DNA of 64,000 nt from positions 372,001 through 436,000 of the forward strand of contig NZ_JAHLEL010000047.1 of NCBI RefSeq assembly GCF_020131355.1, written 5' to 3'. The position numbers and the translations under genes are program-made. Numbering within the stretch: position 1 is the stretch's first letter; every line of letters begins with the position of its first letter. Origin of the DNA: Pseudonocardia sp. ICBG1293 (GTDB lineage Bacteria; Actinomycetota; Actinomycetes; Mycobacteriales; Pseudonocardiaceae). Below the pieces are notes generated by a model. That model ran no database searches, had not been told where the DNA came from, and saw only the letters and a list, made by a program, of their open reading frames with translations. Below, one piece after another: positions 8,753 to 16,983 of this stretch.

Positions 8753-10198
8753 TCACATCCGGGCGTCCGGCCCGGCTTCCCCGGTCTCGGACGTACGGCG
8801 CCCCACCAGGAGGGACAGCAGGACGGTCAGCACACCGATGCCGCCCGCGGTGGCGAACGCCGTGTGCAGGCCCGCCGCGTCGGGGGTCTGCCCCTCCGTG
8901 GCCGAGCCCAGTGCGGCCACCGAGACGAACAGCGCCGTGCCCATCGCACCCGCGACCTGCTGCATCGCGGAGAGGCCTGCACTGCCGTGGGACTGGAGCG
9001 CGTCCGGGAGCGAGCCCAGCGCCTCCGCCATCAGGGGCGTCAGCATGAACGACATCCCGGACATCAGCACGACGTGGAACCCGATGACGGTCGGCAGCGG
9101 GGTCCCGGCGTCCATGGTCGCGAACAGGCCGAGGCCCGACGCCATGAGCACCGCACCGGGGACGACCAGTGGCCGGGCTCCCCACCGGTCGAACAGCGCA
9201 CCGACCGGCCGCCCGAGCAGGCCGAGCAGGAGCCCGCCCGGCAGCATGGCGAGCCCCGCGACCAGCGGGCTCACGCCGAGCACCGCCTGCATGTAGAGCG
9301 GAAGCAGCACCGACGCGACGCCGATCAGACACAACAGCATGAGCGCCGTGATCACCAGGGCGACCGCGAACGGACGCCGACCGAAGGGCCGCAGATCGAG
9401 CAGGGCCCTGTCCTGCCGCTGCAGTCCCCGCTGTCGGGCCACGAAGAGCACGAGCGCCGTGAGCCCGACGACGACCGCGATCCAGGGTGGGACGCCGCCG
9501 TCGATGCCCTTCCCGAGCGCGGACAGGCCGTAGACGAGCCCACCGAACCCGGTCGCCGAGAGCAGCACCGACGGCACGTCCAGCGGGACCGGCCGCCCCG
9601 CGGTGTCGAGCCGCAGCCACCGGGAACCCGCCACGAGCGCGGCCACCGACAGCGGGAGGACCGACCAGAACATCCACCGCCAGCCGAGCCCGGAGAGGAT
9701 CGCCCCACCGAGCGCCGGGCCGATCGCCGGCGCGACGGCGATGACGATCGTGATCGTCCCCATCGCGGCGCCGCGGTTCTCCACGGGGACGAGCCGCAAC
9801 GACGTCGCCATCAGCAGCGGGAGGATCAACGCGGTTCCGACCGCCTGGACGACCCGGCCGACGAGCAGCACCTCGAACGCGGGTGCCAGGCCCGACAACA
9901 CCGTGCCCGCGGTGAACGTCGACACCGCGGCCAGGAACATCTGCCGCGGCGTGTACCTGTCCATCAGGTAACCGGTCATGGGAATGACGACGGCCATCGT
10001 CAGCAGGTATCCGCTGGTCAGCCACTGCACGGTGGTGGCGGGTACCGCGAGTTCGACACTCAGGTCGCGCAACGCGACACTGAGGACGGTCTCGTTGAGG
10101 ATCATCACGAACGCAGCGCCGACCATGACGCCGAGCAGCAGTCCGGTGCGGTTCTCCGGTGCGTTCCGTGGTTCGACATCAGCCGTGGGTCGAGACAT
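8753..10198 (-). CDS. DHA2-type MFS multidrug exporter (14-TM)
   Basis: A 481-residue drug:H+ antiporter-2 type permease. LNETVLSVALRDL in TM1 corresponds to the LDxTVVNVALP motif of this family, WLTSGYLLTMAVVIP follows in TM2, and GxLMDRYTPRQ is motif A. RVVQAVGTALILPL and GPALGGAILSGLGWRWMFW form the TM4/TM5 motifs. The start ATG at 10198 has AAGGAG 7 nt upstream. It is monocistronic, between a terminator hairpin and an IS110 element whose end lies about 130 nt upstream and could influence its expression. It probably exports toxic hydrophobic compounds; substrate unknown. Confidence 0.88.
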   Translation of the reverse strand: MSRPTADVEPRNAPENRTGLLLGVMVGAAFVMILNETVLSVALRDLSVELAVPATTVQWLTSGYLLTMAVVIPMTGYLMDRYTPRQMFLAAVSTFTAGTVLSGLAPAFEVLLVGRVVQAVGTALILPLLMATSLRLVPVENRGAAMGTITIVIAVAPAIGPALGGAILSGLGWRWMFWSVLPLSVAALVAGSRWLRLDTAGRPVPLDVPSVLLSATGFGGLVYGLSALGKGIDGGVPPWIAVVVGLTALVLFVARQRGLQRQDRALLDLRPFGRRPFAVALVITALMLLCLIGVASVLLPLYMQAVLGVSPLVAGLAMLPGGLLLGLLGRPVGALFDRWGARPLVVPGAVLMASGLGLFATMDAGTPLPTVIGFHVVLMSGMSFMLTPLMAEALGSLPDALQSHGSAGLSAMQQVAGAMGTALFVSVAALGSATEGQTPDAAGLHTAFATAGGIGVLTVLLSLLVGRRTSETGEAGPDARM

Positions 10199-10330
10199 GT
10201 GGACTCCTTGCCCGGTCGTCGGGACATCGAGGGAAGAAATGGGCCGTGCCGAGCGCGACCGTTCGCGCCGGAGGCGATCTCGCGGCACGCCGGGTCGACC
10301 GTCACCCGGTGCCGTCGAGGCGGGGGGGGT

Positions 10331-11668
10331 GTCTCTATGGGTTCGTCAAGCGGCGGCGAGTTCTGGATCGGGGTTGTTGACCGTGGGCGGGTTGTAGGGG
10401 CGGCGGTCGCGGAGCATGGCGTAGATGACGTCGGTGCGGCGTCGGGCGAGGCAGATCAGGGCGGCGTTGTGTCGTTTGCCGGCGGCTCGTTTGCGGTCGT
10501 AGTAGGCGCGGCTGGCGGGGTCGGCCAGGGCGGCGAATGCGGACAGGAACAGCGCGGATTTCAGGGCGTGGTTGCCGCGCTGGGATCGGGTTTCGCCTTT
10601 GATCGAGGTGCCGGAGCGGCGGGTGACTGGGGCGAGGCCGGCGTAAGCGGCGAGGTGCCCGGCGGTGGGGAACCCGGAGCCGTCGCCGACGATGGTGAGG
10701 ATCTTGATGGCGGTCCTGACCCCGAGTCCGGGCATCGAGGTCAGGACCGGTCCAAGAGGGTGGGCCTCCAGGCGGGCTTCGAGCTCGTCGGCGAGCTGGT
10801 CGCGTTCGGTGTGGACCTGGCGCAGCTGCCCGGCGACGCCGGTGATGACACGGGCGAACGCGGCCGTGCCGGGAACGGTCAGGCTCTGGGCGTCGAGCGA
10901 GGTCAGGATCTGGGCGGGAAGGGTGCGGGCCAGTCGAGGCGACCGGGCCCGCATCGTCTCGGCGATCCCGTCAGCGCCGAGCTCTCGCAGGGCTTGCGGG
11001 GTGGGCGCGGCCGCGAGCAGGTCGAGCACGCCACCGCGGTCCAGGCGTGGCCCGAGCAGGCGTTCCAGGGCGGGATGAACATGCAGCAGGGCGTCGCGCA
11101 GCCGGTTCGTCAGCCGGGTGCTCTGCCCAGCCAGGTCATCGTCGTAACCGGCGAGCACAGTGAGTTCGGCGAGGGTCTCGTCGTCGGTGCCGACCCGGCG
11201 CAGGGTGTGCGGCATCGTCCGGGCGGCCTCGGCGATCACGTGGGCGTCGCGGGCGTCGGTCTTGGCCTGCCCGGGATGCAGGTCGGCGATGCGGCGCATC
11301 GCCAGCCCGGGCAGGTAGGCCACCGTGATCCCCAGATCACGAGCGACGGCGATGGCCAGCGCTCCGATCGAGGCGGGCTGGTCGATGACCATCAGCACCG
11401 CGCCGTGCTCGGCCAGCCCGGACAGCACGGTGCGCAGCGCCGATTCGTCGTTGGGCAGGGCCTTGTCGTGCACCCGCTTCCCGTTGGTGTCGACCGCGCA
11501 GGCGTGGTGTTCGGACTTGCCCACGTCCAGGCCGCAGAACACCGCGAACCCGGTCGGGTGCTGGTCAGGATCGGGCAACCGCCGCTCCCTTCTCGTCGCG
11601 GCAGGCCGACCACGAGCACCCGCGCCGGCAGCCACGTTACGAGCAGACCACACGGGTCAGGTCTCTAT
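10331..11668 (-). mobile_element. IS110-family insertion element (boundaries approximate)
   Basis: The element is defined by one IS110-type transposase gene. IS110 elements lack long terminal inverted repeats, so the ends were estimated from the 8-mer GTCTCTAT, which occurs at 10331-10338 beside the transposase stop and again at 11661-11668 beyond its 5' end. Core repeats of this kind flank IS110 insertions. The true left end may lie further out, up to about 11800, since the 5' non-coding arm of such elements normally encodes the bridge RNA. Confidence 0.55.
10346..11578 (-). CDS. IS110 family transposase
   Basis: A 410-residue serine/DEDD transposase. The N-terminal RuvC-like DEDD domain shows FCGLDVGKSEHH near residue 12 and AKTDARDAHVIAEAARTM around residue 105. 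The C-terminal Tnp_20 domain shows SMPGLGVRTAIKILTIVGD and AGLAPVTRRSGTSIKG, the latter containing the catalytic serine region. TTG at 11578 was chosen because AGGGAG lies about 8 nt upstream and residues before it are Arg/Ala-rich; GTG at 11542 is an alternative. The gene appears full-length and undamaged. It moves DNA by RNA-guided recombination in characterised relatives. Confidence 0.88.
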   Translation of the reverse strand: MPDPDQHPTGFAVFCGLDVGKSEHHACAVDTNGKRVHDKALPNDESALRTVLSGLAEHGAVLMVIDQPASIGALAIAVARDLGITVAYLPGLAMRRIADLHPGQAKTDARDAHVIAEAARTMPHTLRRVGTDDETLAELTVLAGYDDDLAGQSTRLTNRLRDALLHVHPALERLLGPRLDRGGVLDLLAAAPTPQALRELGADGIAETMRARSPRLARTLPAQILTSLDAQSLTVPGTAAFARVITGVAGQLRQVHTERDQLADELEARLEAHPLGPVLTSMPGLGVRTAIKILTIVGDGSGFPTAGHLAAYAGLAPVTRRSGTSIKGETRSQRGNHALKSALFLSAFAALADPASRAYYDRKRAAGKRHNAALICLARRRTDVIYAMLRDRRPYNPPTVNNPDPELAAA

Positions 11669-11882
11669 CAGCGGTCGTTGGCGCCCTCCGGCCACGGCGA
11701 CAACACCCCCCAGATCATCGGGCGACAGGGGCAGTCAGTCATACCGCGGCCGGCGGCCTGCAAGCCCTCAGCGGGCTTGATCAAGAAGGTAACGGGGCGG
11801 CACTCACCCGACACCGGCACGGAGGCACCGTCGCTGCACCGAGGAACGCGGCCGGAGCGGGCGCGATCCACCCGGGGCAGGG

Positions 11883-13025
11883 TTACCGGTAACGCCGGAA
11901 GAAGCTGCGGATGTCGCCCACCAGCGCGTCGGGCTGCTCCAGCGCGGCGAAATGCCCGCCCCGGGGGAACTCGCTGTACTGCCTGAGGTCGAAGTCCGAG
12001 GACACGATCTCGCGTGACGGCACGAAGAACTCGCCGGCGAACGCCGCGTAGGCAGTGGGGACCGCGGCTGGGCCGGGCGGCGCCGATCCCGATGCGGAGG
12101 CCGCCTCGTAGTAGAGCCGGGCGGCGGTGGCACCCGTTCCGCCGAGCCAGTGGAACATGATCCCGGTGAGGAGGTCGTCCTTGGAGAAGACCGACTCGAC
12201 GTCGCCGCCACAGTCGCTCCAGCTCCGGAACTTCTCCACGATCCAGGCCGCCAGACCCGCGGGTGAGTCGCTCAGCGCATGACCGATGGTCAGCGGTCTC
12301 GTCGCCTGCATGTGCGCGTAGGCACCCTCTCGGGCATTCCACTGCTCCATGACCTGCAGGAAGTCGTCGCCTCCAGCATCCGCCGGCGACGGCCGGCCGG
12401 GGAAGAAGTTGAGGTGGATCGCCGCGACACCGTCGACCGGGCCGTGATGACGGCGCCCCAGCGCCGCGGTGACGAACGAGCCCCAGTCCCCTCCCTGGGC
12501 GACGTAGCGGCGATAGCCGAGGGTGTCGGTCATCAGGGCGTGGAAAGCATCCGCGATCACCGACGGGTCGACGCCCGGCCGACCGGGATGAGGAGAGAAT
12601 CCGTATCCCGGGAGACTGGGTGCGACGACGTCGAAGGCGTCCGCGGCGTCTCCCCCGTGGGCGACGGGATCCGTCAGCGGACCGATGATCCTGTGGACCT
12701 CCCAGAACGATCCCGGCCACCCGTGGCTGAACACGAGAGGGAGCGGCTCAGGGCCCCTGCCGCGCGCATGCACGAAATGCAACCGGAACTCGCCGGACCG
12801 CGTGGCGATGTCGGCCTCGAACTGGGGAAGGTCGTTGACCCGACGTTCGATCCCGCGCCAGTCGAACTCCTCGATCCAGTAGTCGACCAGCTCCCGGAGG
12901 AATCGGGCGGGAGTGCCGGCGGACCACCCGAGATCGGACTCGACGAGCCGGGTGCGCCGCAGCCGCTCCCGCAGGTCGTCGAGCTCGCCCTGCGGCACGT
13001 CGAGCACGAACGGTCGCACCGTCAT
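11883..13025 (-). CDS. epoxide hydrolase (alpha/beta hydrolase with EHN domain)
   Basis: A 380-residue juvenile-hormone/microsomal-type epoxide hydrolase. The N-terminal EHN domain runs over residues 1-105 (LRRTRLVESDLGWSAGTP). HGWPGS at 101-106 forms the oxyanion region, GGDWGS carries the nucleophile Asp180, and GGHFAALE near residue 358 carries the catalytic His. It hydrolyses epoxides to diols through an ester intermediate. The length is normal and the ATG at 13025 is the natural start. The gene is between an IS110 element and the ROK regulator; a role in terpenoid or aromatic catabolism, or in detoxification, is possible but unproven. Confidence 0.9.
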   Translation of the reverse strand: MTVRPFVLDVPQGELDDLRERLRRTRLVESDLGWSAGTPARFLRELVDYWIEEFDWRGIERRVNDLPQFEADIATRSGEFRLHFVHARGRGPEPLPLVFSHGWPGSFWEVHRIIGPLTDPVAHGGDAADAFDVVAPSLPGYGFSPHPGRPGVDPSVIADAFHALMTDTLGYRRYVAQGGDWGSFVTAALGRRHHGPVDGVAAIHLNFFPGRPSPADAGGDDFLQVMEQWNAREGAYAHMQATRPLTIGHALSDSPAGLAAWIVEKFRSWSDCGGDVESVFSKDDLLTGIMFHWLGGTGATAARLYYEAASASGSAPPGPAAVPTAYAAFAGEFFVPSREIVSSDFDLRQYSEFPRGGHFAALEQPDALVGDIRSFFRRYR

Positions 13026-13313
13026 CGGACGACCCCCGCCGCCACCCCGCCGCGGGAGGTGCCGCAGTCCACTCCACGTCGACGACGCCGGTCGGGCCCC
13101 GCCTCACTCTGCATATTGTCACTGTAAGCCGTTTTTGGCAGCGTCTGCCACACCATCGGCACACGTCACACCCGGACCGTCCGACCGCGGGCGGGCCGGG
13201 ACCGGACGCGGGTGTGGGTCGTCGACGCGGCCGTCCTCCGCCCGGAGCCCGGGCCGGCGGTCGCCACGACGTCGGCACGGGGCCCCGGGCGGCGACGACC
13301 GCCCGGGTGCGGC

Positions 13314-14537
13314 CTACCTCCCCCCTCGCTCCAGCGCCTCCGCGGACAGCGCCGCCTCGATGGCCTGCACCAGCGCGCCCGCGGTGGCGGCACGGCTCGC
13401 CAGCCCGCTCTGGGCGAGGACCAGATCGCGGGTCGCCAGCGGAAGGGCCCGCTGGTAGACCAGCCCACGCACCCCGGCAAGGATGTCGTCGCTGGCTGCG
13501 ACCAGCTCGCCACCGAGCACCACGCGGGCCGGGTTCAGCACGTGGACGAGCATCGCGACCAGCTCGCCCAGCACGACCGTCGCCTCGCGCAGCAGCCGTA
13601 CCGCCGCCGGCTCCCCGGCACGGATCAGCGCGACCAGCTCGGTCTCGCCGCCGGGTCGGTGACCACCCTCCCGCAGGAGCGCCCCGGCCAGCGCGGTCGC
13701 GGAGGCGACGGCCTCCACACAGCCCGTCTTGCCGCAGGCGCACGCCACGTCCGCCGTCCCGGGCAGCCGGATGTGCCCGATGTCCCCGGCGGCCCCGTCC
13801 GAACCCTGGTGCACCTCGCCGTTCGATCCGACGAACCCACCCCCGATACCCGCTCCGATCGTCACGAACAACAGCGGGCTCTGCTCCGGTGGCAGGGACC
13901 GGGCCTCCCCGAGGGCGCAGAGATTGACGTCGTTCGCGACCACGGTGTCACACCCGAACCGTTCACCGAGCACGTCGGCGACCGGGTAGCCGTCCCAGCC
14001 GGGCATGATCGGCGGCCGGACCGGGCGTCCACCCGACGGGTCGACGGGTCCCGGCAGACCGATCACCGCGGCACGGGGCACCGGGTACGGCACCGTGCCG
14101 AGCATCCGTTCGGCCTCACGTGCCACCGTCGCGAGCACTCGCTCGGGGCCGTCCGCGATCACGATCTCCAGGTCACTCTGCTGGAGTATCTGCTGCCCGA
14201 GCCCCGCGACGGTCACCCGGGCACGCTCGACGCCCAGGTCCGCGAGCAGCACCACCCCGTGTCGTGGGGACACCACGAGCTCGTCGGCGGGGCGCCCCCG
14301 TCCGGCGGGCGTGCGCGTCCCGGCGGTGTCCAGGACGCCTCGGGACAGGAGTGCGTCGACCGCGCTCGTGACGGTGGACCGTGCCAGGCCGGTCGCCCGG
14401 CAGAGGTCGGCCTTCGTCGTCGCCGCCCGCGAGGCCACCAGGCGGGACAGCACGCTCGCGGTCTCCGCGGCGTCGAGTCGCGCGGCCACCGGTGGCGCCG
14501 AGAGCCGCAACGGTCCCACCAACGGCTTAGAGGTCAT
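13314..14537 (-). CDS. ROK family transcriptional repressor (5' end altered by a MITE)
   Basis: A 407-residue ROK/NagC/XylR-type sugar-responsive repressor. The N-terminal winged HTH shows ASRAATTKADLCRATGLARSTV. The ROK kinase-like domain shows VLLADLGVERARVTVAGL, GLPGPVDPSGG, and the zinc-binding CACGKTGCVEAVAS. It lies divergent to the sugar operon at 15868 and is its likely regulator. The ATG used here (14537) belongs to the terminal repeat of the MITE at 14530; joining across the insertions gives GTG-ATT-AAG-CCG as a possible original start 107-1230 nt nearer its old promoter. The native promoter is now about 1.2 kb away, so expression may depend on sequence inside the insertions. Confidence 0.87.
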   Translation of the reverse strand: MTSKPLVGPLRLSAPPVAARLDAAETASVLSRLVASRAATTKADLCRATGLARSTVTSAVDALLSRGVLDTAGTRTPAGRGRPADELVVSPRHGVVLLADLGVERARVTVAGLGQQILQQSDLEIVIADGPERVLATVAREAERMLGTVPYPVPRAAVIGLPGPVDPSGGRPVRPPIMPGWDGYPVADVLGERFGCDTVVANDVNLCALGEARSLPPEQSPLLFVTIGAGIGGGFVGSNGEVHQGSDGAAGDIGHIRLPGTADVACACGKTGCVEAVASATALAGALLREGGHRPGGETELVALIRAGEPAAVRLLREATVVLGELVAMLVHVLNPARVVLGGELVAASDDILAGVRGLVYQRALPLATRDLVLAQSGLASRAATAGALVQAIEAALSAEALERGGR

Positions 14538-14650
14538 TTCAGAACGAGGTCGACGTGTCTGTTGTAGACGACAAGCGGCTATCTGACCTGCCGTTTGATC
14601 TGTCGTCGAGGGGTCAATGGAAACTCGACAAGTCGTTCTGAAACGACCTC
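14530..14650 (+). repeat. MITE copy A, 121 bp
   Basis: A non-coding 121-bp element with imperfect terminal inverted repeats GAGGTCATTTCAGAACGA and GAGGTCGTTTCAGAACGA (reverse complement of the right end), flanked by TTA on both sides. It is identical to copy B at 15637 (same orientation) and copy C at 59183 (opposite orientation). It encodes no protein and must move with a transposase supplied in trans. Confidence 0.85.
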
Positions 14651-14653
14651 TTA

Positions 14654-15633
14654 GAGGTCGCGCGGATTGGTTGGTGATCATGGACGTCGTGCAGGTCGGG
14701 CGTTCCAGCGGTGTGTGGTCCAGGCCTGCCGAATCAAGCTACGGAGTGTGACGATCGTGTCGGCGAGGTCGAAGAACGCGTCGACGACGATTTCTCGTCG
14801 TTCGTAGCAGCGCTGCAGCCGGTTGAAGCTGTTGTGCCAAGCGTTGGTCCGCTCGACGTGCCAGCGGCGGGTGGCCTGGATCGGCGCTTTCTCACCCTTG
14901 TGCGCGATCTCGCCGTGCAGGCCTCGTTCGGCCAGCGTGTCGCGGGTCTTGCCGGAGTCATAGCCGGCGTCGAGGTGCACGGTGATGTCGTCGGGCAGCG
15001 GGCCGAGAGCATCGAGGCGGTCGAGGGTGGGGCCCAGTAGCGGGGAGTCGTGCCGGTTGGCTCCGGCCAGGACTCGGCCCAGCGGGATGCCGTATCCCTC
15101 GACGAGCACCGAACGTTTCATACCCTGTTTGCGCCGGTCCACCGGCGACGGACCGGCGACCTCGCCGCCGCCGGGGGCCTTGGTGATGGCGCCATCGACG
15201 GCGATGTCGTGCAGCAGCAGACCGACGATGCGGTCGTAGGCGTCCAGGACGATCCGACGCAACTGGGCGAAGACCCCGAGCCTGATCCACTCGTCACGAC
15301 GATCGCGGATGGTGGTCGCCGAGCAGGTGCTGTCAGCGATGCCCTCATACGAGCAGCCGAACCGCAGTACCTGCAGGAGCTTGTCGAACACGATCCGATC
15401 CGCGATCCGGCGGCGATGGCAGCCCAGCGGATGGGTGGGATCGAACTCGTCTCGATGAGGCAGCAGCGCGGTGAACTGGTCCCACAACGGCTCGGTCAGC
15501 CATGATGGCAGGGTGGGCACGCGGCCTCCAGACGATCACGAAGCGTAGATAACTTCATGATCGGCAGGCCCGTACCCGCCCTCGCCCCCAGACACTCGAC
15601 CGCGGCCAAGCTGTGACCAATCCGCGCGACCTC
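14654..15633 (-). mobile_element. IS5-like insertion sequence, 980 bp
   Basis: One transposase gene flanked by 18-bp terminal inverted repeats GAGGTCGCGCGGATTGGT, with TTA on both sides (14651-14653 and 15634-15636). MITE copies A and B abut it on either side, each sharing one of those TTA trinucleotides. Only the outer GAGGTC of the repeat is shared with the MITE. Confidence 0.88.
14678..15520 (-). CDS. IS5-like family transposase
   Basis: A 280-residue DDE transposase. First Asp in DGAITKAPGGGE with the downstream VDRRKQGMKRSV block; second Asp in VHLDAGYDSGKTR; the Glu in VERTNAWHNSFNRLQRCYERR. It is distant from, but has the same layout as, the transposases at 20900 and 58302. The frame is complete with ATG and stop, inside intact inverted repeats, so the element may still be active. 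It catalyses cut-and-paste-like transposition of its element. Confidence 0.9.
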   Translation of the reverse strand: MPTLPSWLTEPLWDQFTALLPHRDEFDPTHPLGCHRRRIADRIVFDKLLQVLRFGCSYEGIADSTCSATTIRDRRDEWIRLGVFAQLRRIVLDAYDRIVGLLLHDIAVDGAITKAPGGGEVAGPSPVDRRKQGMKRSVLVEGYGIPLGRVLAGANRHDSPLLGPTLDRLDALGPLPDDITVHLDAGYDSGKTRDTLAERGLHGEIAHKGEKAPIQATRRWHVERTNAWHNSFNRLQRCYERREIVVDAFFDLADTIVTLRSLIRQAWTTHRWNARPARRP

Positions 15634-15636
15634 TTA

Positions 15637-15757
15637 GAGGTCATTTCAGAACGAGGTCGACGTGTCTGTTGTAGACGACAAGCGGCTATCTGACCTGCCG
15701 TTTGATCTGTCGTCGAGGGGTCAATGGAAACTCGACAAGTCGTTCTGAAACGACCTC
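15637..15757 (+). repeat. MITE copy B, 121 bp
   Basis: Identical to copy A in sequence and orientation, between TTA at 15634-15636 (shared with the IS) and TTA at 15758-15760. It borders the AT-rich divergent control region of the sugar operon. Complete identity over 121 bp implies recent movement or recombination. Confidence 0.85.
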
Positions 15758-15760
15758 TTA

Positions 15761-15810
15761 ATCACCGTACAAACTATATTTCAGCCGTTTTTCAAAAGTA
15801 AGAGCATCTC
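15761..15810. promoter_or_regulatory. AT-rich divergent promoter/operator region of the ROK-controlled operon
   Basis: This stretch is strikingly AT-rich against the surrounding DNA, with ACAAACTATATTTCAG followed by a poly-T/A segment TTTTTCAAAAGTAAG. Toward the ROK gene a TATAGT hexamer is visible 7 nt before the putative original GTG. Such short A/T-rich runs are typical ROK operators. The exact promoter elements cannot be fixed by eye. Confidence 0.4.
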
Positions 15811-15867
15811 TACGGTCGGTTCGGTGGCGGGGTTGCCGCAGGACCCTGCTCGACGTGAAGGGAATTC

Positions 15868-16983
15868 ATGACCGTGTCAGCGTCCACCCGCGTCCGCCGC
15901 GTCGCCGTCGTCGGCGCCGGGATGATCGGCGCCCTGCACCACCGCGCCGCAGTGCTCGCCGGCGCCCGGGTGGAGGGTGTGCTGGCGTCCCGGCCGGACC
16001 GTTCCGCAGAGGTGGCCACCCGGTGGGGTGTCCCGACCGCCTTCGGATCCATCGAGGAGGTCGTCGACTCCGGGGTCGATCTGGTCCATGTCGCCAGCCC
16101 GAACGCCACCCACGCCCCCTACGTCCGCAGGCTGCTCGCAGCCGGGATCCACGTGATCTGCGAGAAGCCCCTCGGCGTGACCAGGACGGAGGCCGTCGGG
16201 CTGGCCGACGCCGCCGACGCCGCCGGCGTGGTCGCGACCGTGCCGTTCGTCTACCGCTTCCACCCCATCGTCCGGGAGGTCCGGGCCCGGGCCGCCGACG
16301 GCGAGTTCGGCCGGTGGACGCTGCTGCACGGCAGCTATCTCCAGGACTGGATGCTCTCGCCGCAGGCCTCCGGCTGGCGCGTCGACGCCGGGGCCGGCGG
16401 TGCCTCCCGGGCCTTCGCCGACATCGGCTCGCACTGGTGCGACCTGGTGGAGTGGGTCAGCGGGGAACGGATCGCCGCGGTCAGTGCCCAGCGGTCGGTC
16501 GCCTTCGAGCACCGCCCCGGCCCGGACGGGACGCCGGCACCCGTGTCCACGGAGGACAGTGCCGTGGCGTTGTTCCGGACCCACTCGGGGGTCCTCGGAT
16601 CGGTCACCGTCTCCCAGGTCGCGCCCGGACGTCGCAACCGGCTGTGGTTCGAGCTCGACGGCACGGCGGCGAGCGCCGTGTTCGACCAGGAGAACCCGGA
16701 GCAGGTCTGGCTGGGAGGGCCGGGGACCGACCGGATCCTCTCCCGCGGACACGGCCCCGGTGCGGCCGAGCAGCAGCGGCTCTCGGTACTCCCTCCGGGA
16801 CACCCGCAGGGATTCGCGCACTGCATGGAGGCGTTCGTCGCCGACACCTACGCCGCCGTGACCGGTGAGAAGCCGTCCGGCCTCCCGACCTTCGAGGACG
16901 GAGCCCGCTCGGCCGCCGTCGTCGAGGCGATGCTGCGATCCTCGGAGTCGGGCAGCTGGACCGCGGTGGAGGTGAGGTCGTGA
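15868..16983 (+). CDS. Gfo/Idh/MocA family oxidoreductase
   Basis: A 371-residue NAD(P)-dependent sugar or inositol dehydrogenase. The Rossmann site VAVVGAGMIGALHHRA is at residues 12-27. The family EKP motif is in HVICEKPLGVTR near residue 95, and the DIGSHWCDLVEWVSG helix near residue 190 holds the catalytic His/Asp region. The start ATG has AAGGGA upstream. It is the first gene of the operon under the ROK repressor and overlaps the next gene by 4 nt (GTGA). Enzymes of this family oxidise or reduce sugar hydroxyl/keto groups, often next to isomerases as here. Confidence 0.88.
   Translation: MTVSASTRVRRVAVVGAGMIGALHHRAAVLAGARVEGVLASRPDRSAEVATRWGVPTAFGSIEEVVDSGVDLVHVASPNATHAPYVRRLLAAGIHVICEKPLGVTRTEAVGLADAADAAGVVATVPFVYRFHPIVREVRARAADGEFGRWTLLHGSYLQDWMLSPQASGWRVDAGAGGASRAFADIGSHWCDLVEWVSGERIAAVSAQRSVAFEHRPGPDGTPAPVSTEDSAVALFRTHSGVLGSVTVSQVAPGRRNRLWFELDGTAASAVFDQENPEQVWLGGPGTDRILSRGHGPGAAEQQRLSVLPPGHPQGFAHCMEAFVADTYAAVTGEKPSGLPTFEDGARSAAVVEAMLRSSESGSWTAVEVRS

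Noticed and set aside
7286..11986. A 1566-codon open frame crossing several genes
   Set aside because: It overlaps the membrane protein, the MFS exporter and the IS110 transposase in other frames, and has no recognisable domain.
14529..14681. N-terminal extension of the ROK protein through the MITE
   Set aside because: The extra 48 residues are MITE sequence translated by chance, identical in all MITE copies; the family N-terminus starts near ATG 14537.
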